A DNA stretch of 64,000 nucleotides, from the NCBI RefSeq assembly GCF_008630065.1, contig NZ_VWPL01000010.1:1-64000 (forward strand), in the 5' to 3' direction. The notes beneath the pieces were generated by a model. It had not been told where the DNA came from and made no database searches. It saw nothing but the letters and a program-made list of their open reading frames with translations. Below, one piece after another: positions 62,211-64,000 of this stretch. This DNA is from Blastochloris sulfoviridis (GTDB lineage: Bacteria > Pseudomonadota > Alphaproteobacteria > Rhizobiales > Xanthobacteraceae). Numbering within the stretch: the first letter of the stretch is position 1; each line of letters opens with the position of its first letter. The translations under genes were made by a program, and so were the position numbers.

Positions 62211-64000
62211 GGCGCCCCCGCAATGATGAATACCGGCGACAAGGTGAGCGGAACGCTGTTGCCGGACACCGGATGGAACGCTCCGGCCAGATCCTGATAC
62301 TGGGTGTAGGCAGGATCGACCGTCAGCGTCGAGGTTGCACCGCTGCTGTCCCAGGCCAGGATGAGCGATGAATTGTCCGGCTTGCTATAGGTGCCGATCC
62401 ACCGGGTGCCGTCATCGAAATGCGGCGAGCTCAGCCGCAGCGTGATGTCGAACGCCTGACCCGCGACCTGCTGAAACGCCACGACCGGGGCCAGAGAGGC
62501 CGTCGCCGGATATCGCGTGGGCGTCATGAAGAGGTTGCGCTGCAGAGTGTGGTCGAGCGTCGTCGGCGGAACGGTCTGGGCACCGGAATAGGTCAGCGGT
62601 CCGCCGGGAGAAAACTCATAGACGCCGACATGGACCTGGACATTGTCGAGCGACCCGCCGACCAGACGCTGGTTGAAGCTGCCGAACCACTGCTTGCCGA
62701 GACTGGAGGCAATGACGCCCGCCTCCTCGAACAGAACATAGGTCAGGCCATTGTAGCTGGGCGTCCCCCACACCCGGACATCGACGTATCCCGACCCGGC
62801 CTCGACCACGGCCGTGTTGACACCGGAGTCGGTCTTGTAGACGGACCAATGCGTGGGCATCGTGCCGGGCTGCCCGACGACGGCGCCCGAAGCCGTGGGA
62901 TTGCGGATGGCATTGGCCATTTCCTGCCGCGCCACCGGCGAGACCGGCGTGGCACCATTGAAATGTGCGGCCATCAGACCATAAGCGACACCAGCCGGGT
63001 TGAGGGCGGTTCCTTGCAGATCGTCCGACCACTGCCACAACAAACCGGTGAGCCGGTTGTCATAGGCGTACCAATAGGATCGCTCGACTCCCCCGGCCTG
63101 CATCAGCATCGTCGCTTTGACGGCGTACTGGGCCATGAGATCCCAGTTCTTGACGGTCTGGGGATCAGCCACATCGTAAATTGTCGCATTTGGAATGTTG
63201 GTCCAAACACTGAGTCCGCCTTCGGTGTTCCACACCGCTTCGAGCCCGAAGGTGGCGGCAATGTTCTTGTACTTCTGGGGATCGATTATGCTCTGCTCCG
63301 CCATCAGCGGAAAAGCCTGCGGGTCGATCACACCCTGCGCAATCAGTGCTCCAGCATCGCCAAATGAAAAATCATAGCTTGGATAGGCATGAAAGGCGAC
63401 AATATCGGCGCAGGGATCGCCCGTGCTGCAAGCAGACAGGAAGTCGATCGTCCACTTGGCGCCGTCATAGGAGCCTCCCCAGGGCGCCGAATAAACCCCG
63501 GGCGTGACAATCTTGGCGCTGGGGTCCGCGGCCTTGATGATGCGGTAGGCGCGGCGGGCGAGATCGACCATGGTCGCCATATCGCCCCTCCACCAGCCCA
63601 GGTCATTAGGCTCGTTCCAAAGCTCCCAATATTTGATCCGTCCGGGCGCTCCCGGCGCGAGCCCCTCACGGACGTGCGCAACAATCGCGCTGACCCAAGT
63701 CTCCCAGGTCTGCATGTCCTTCGGCGGGTAACAGGTTCCATAATTCCCGTCCGGACAGTATACCCCCGGCTGGCTCGATGCCCAATTCGGCATATAGATG
63801 CCGAGATTGAACAATAGATCGGCATTGCGGGTTTCAAGAGCCGACAACAAGTTGTCGAGCTTTTGCCAGTTGTACGTACCCTCCGCCGGATTGATACCTC
63901 CCCAATTCGGGCCAACGATACTACGCCGCGAACCGACATGGAAAGTCGGCCACTCCAGGGCATAGTTGTGATGCATACCAAAATAGTGGGAGGGAATCGG
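62207..64000 (-). CDS. Clan GH-A-like glycoside hydrolase (copy 2), 5' end beyond the window
   Basis: At least 597 residues, open to the right edge of the window, so the signal peptide is not seen. It reads IPSHYFGMHHNYALEWP at the edge, aligned with IPRAFFGMHNQGHAKEWP of copy 1. It repeats nearly all blocks of copy 1: CPDGNYGTCYPP, KYWELWNEPND, GDMATMVDLARRAYRIIKAA, VWNTEGGLSVW, KATMLMQAGGVERSYWYAYD. I judge the two to be more than half identical. Both catalytic Glu are kept (acid/base in WNEPND, nucleophile in WNTEGG). A tandem duplication with later divergence is clear; different linkage specificity is possible. Confidence 0.85.
   Translation of the reverse strand, partial: PIPSHYFGMHHNYALEWPTFHVGSRRSIVGPNWGGINPAEGTYNWQKLDNLLSALETRNADLLFNLGIYMPNWASSQPGVYCPDGNYGTCYPPKDMQTWETWVSAIVAHVREGLAPGAPGRIKYWELWNEPNDLGWWRGDMATMVDLARRAYRIIKAADPSAKIVTPGVYSAPWGGSYDGAKWTIDFLSACSTGDPCADIVAFHAYPSYDFSFGDAGALIAQGVIDPQAFPLMAEQSIIDPQKYKNIAATFGLEAVWNTEGGLSVWTNIPNATIYDVADPQTVKNWDLMAQYAVKATMLMQAGGVERSYWYAYDNRLTGLLWQWSDDLQGTALNPAGVAYGLMAAHFNGATPVSPVARQEMANAIRNPTASGAVVGQPGTMPTHWSVYKTDSGVNTAVVEAGSGYVDVRVWGTPSYNGLTYVLFEEAGVIASSLGKQWFGSFNQRLVGGSLDNVQVHVGVYEFSPGGPLTYSGAQTVPPTTLDHTLQRNLFMTPTRYPATASLAPVVAFQQVAGQAFDITLRLSSPHFDDGTRWIGTYSKPDNSSLILAWDSSGATSTLTVDPAYTQYQDLAGAFHPVSGNSVPLTLSPVFIIAGAP

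Overview
The window is a GC-rich (roughly two-thirds G+C) chromosomal segment of an alphaproteobacterium, most likely of the Hyphomicrobiales (Rhizobiales). I infer this from MipZ, a DUF1489 protein, a phasin, the HemP/HmuTUV heme locus with an Irr-type box, CtrA-type boxes (TTAA-N7-TTAA), a SigF/NrsF pair, and several families of short palindromic intergenic repeats typical of this order. Genus cannot be fixed from the sequence. No rRNA, tRNA, CRISPR array or intact insertion sequence was found.

Layout. 0.2-6.6 kb holds envelope and core genes: an M48 metalloprotease with TPRs, a DsbA-like oxidoreductase, accB-accC for fatty acid synthesis, aat (N-end rule) and a small exported protein. 7.5-18.2 kb is a heme-iron uptake region: exbB-exbD-tonB on the plus strand; a TonB-dependent heme receptor, an IsdG-type heme monooxygenase, HutX and the radical-SAM HutW on the minus strand; then hemP-hmuTUV divergent from the receptor. 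18.2-19.5 kb is a scar with a frameshifted universal stress gene, the 3' remnant of a tyrosine recombinase and a long palindromic repeat. 19.6-25.1 kb is a five-gene branched-chain amino acid type ABC transporter (livF-G-M-H-K). 25.4-29.2 kb has a bufferin (metal-chelating peptide) operon, bufA-bufB-bufC-doxX, divergent from an ECF sigma factor and its NrsF-type anti-sigma. Both divergent start regions carry the same promoter-like sequence GTAACG-N16-CGAA. 29.5-33.6 kb has azlC-azlD and clpS-clpA.

34-49 kb is mixed: a TadG-like VWA protein, a phasin, a SPOR-domain D,D-carboxypeptidase, a VWA/DnaJ gene pair, mipZ, panC, a DUF1489 gene, a biotin-dependent acyl-CoA carboxylase alpha subunit, a proline-rich membrane protein, a Tim44-like protein and a Crp/Fnr regulator. 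Their intergenic spaces are full of repeats.

50-64 kb is the most unusual part. Two conserved-looking hypothetical genes precede a plus-strand locus that encodes two strange acidic proteins, a type I secretion ABC transporter, its HlyD-type adaptor, and a GNAT-type acyltransferase fused to TPRs. The first acidic protein is built of Gln/Gly, Asn/Glu and Asp/Glu-x-x-Val repeats. The second has five copies of a repeat of about 60-95 residues. Neither has RTX nonapeptides. Two tandem, clearly paralogous clan GH-A-like glycoside hydrolases follow on the opposite strand, the second running off the window. I read this as a secretion system for a repeat-built extracellular or surface protein, possibly with CtrA control and linked to matrix polysaccharide. 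It is the best candidate for an undescribed system here.
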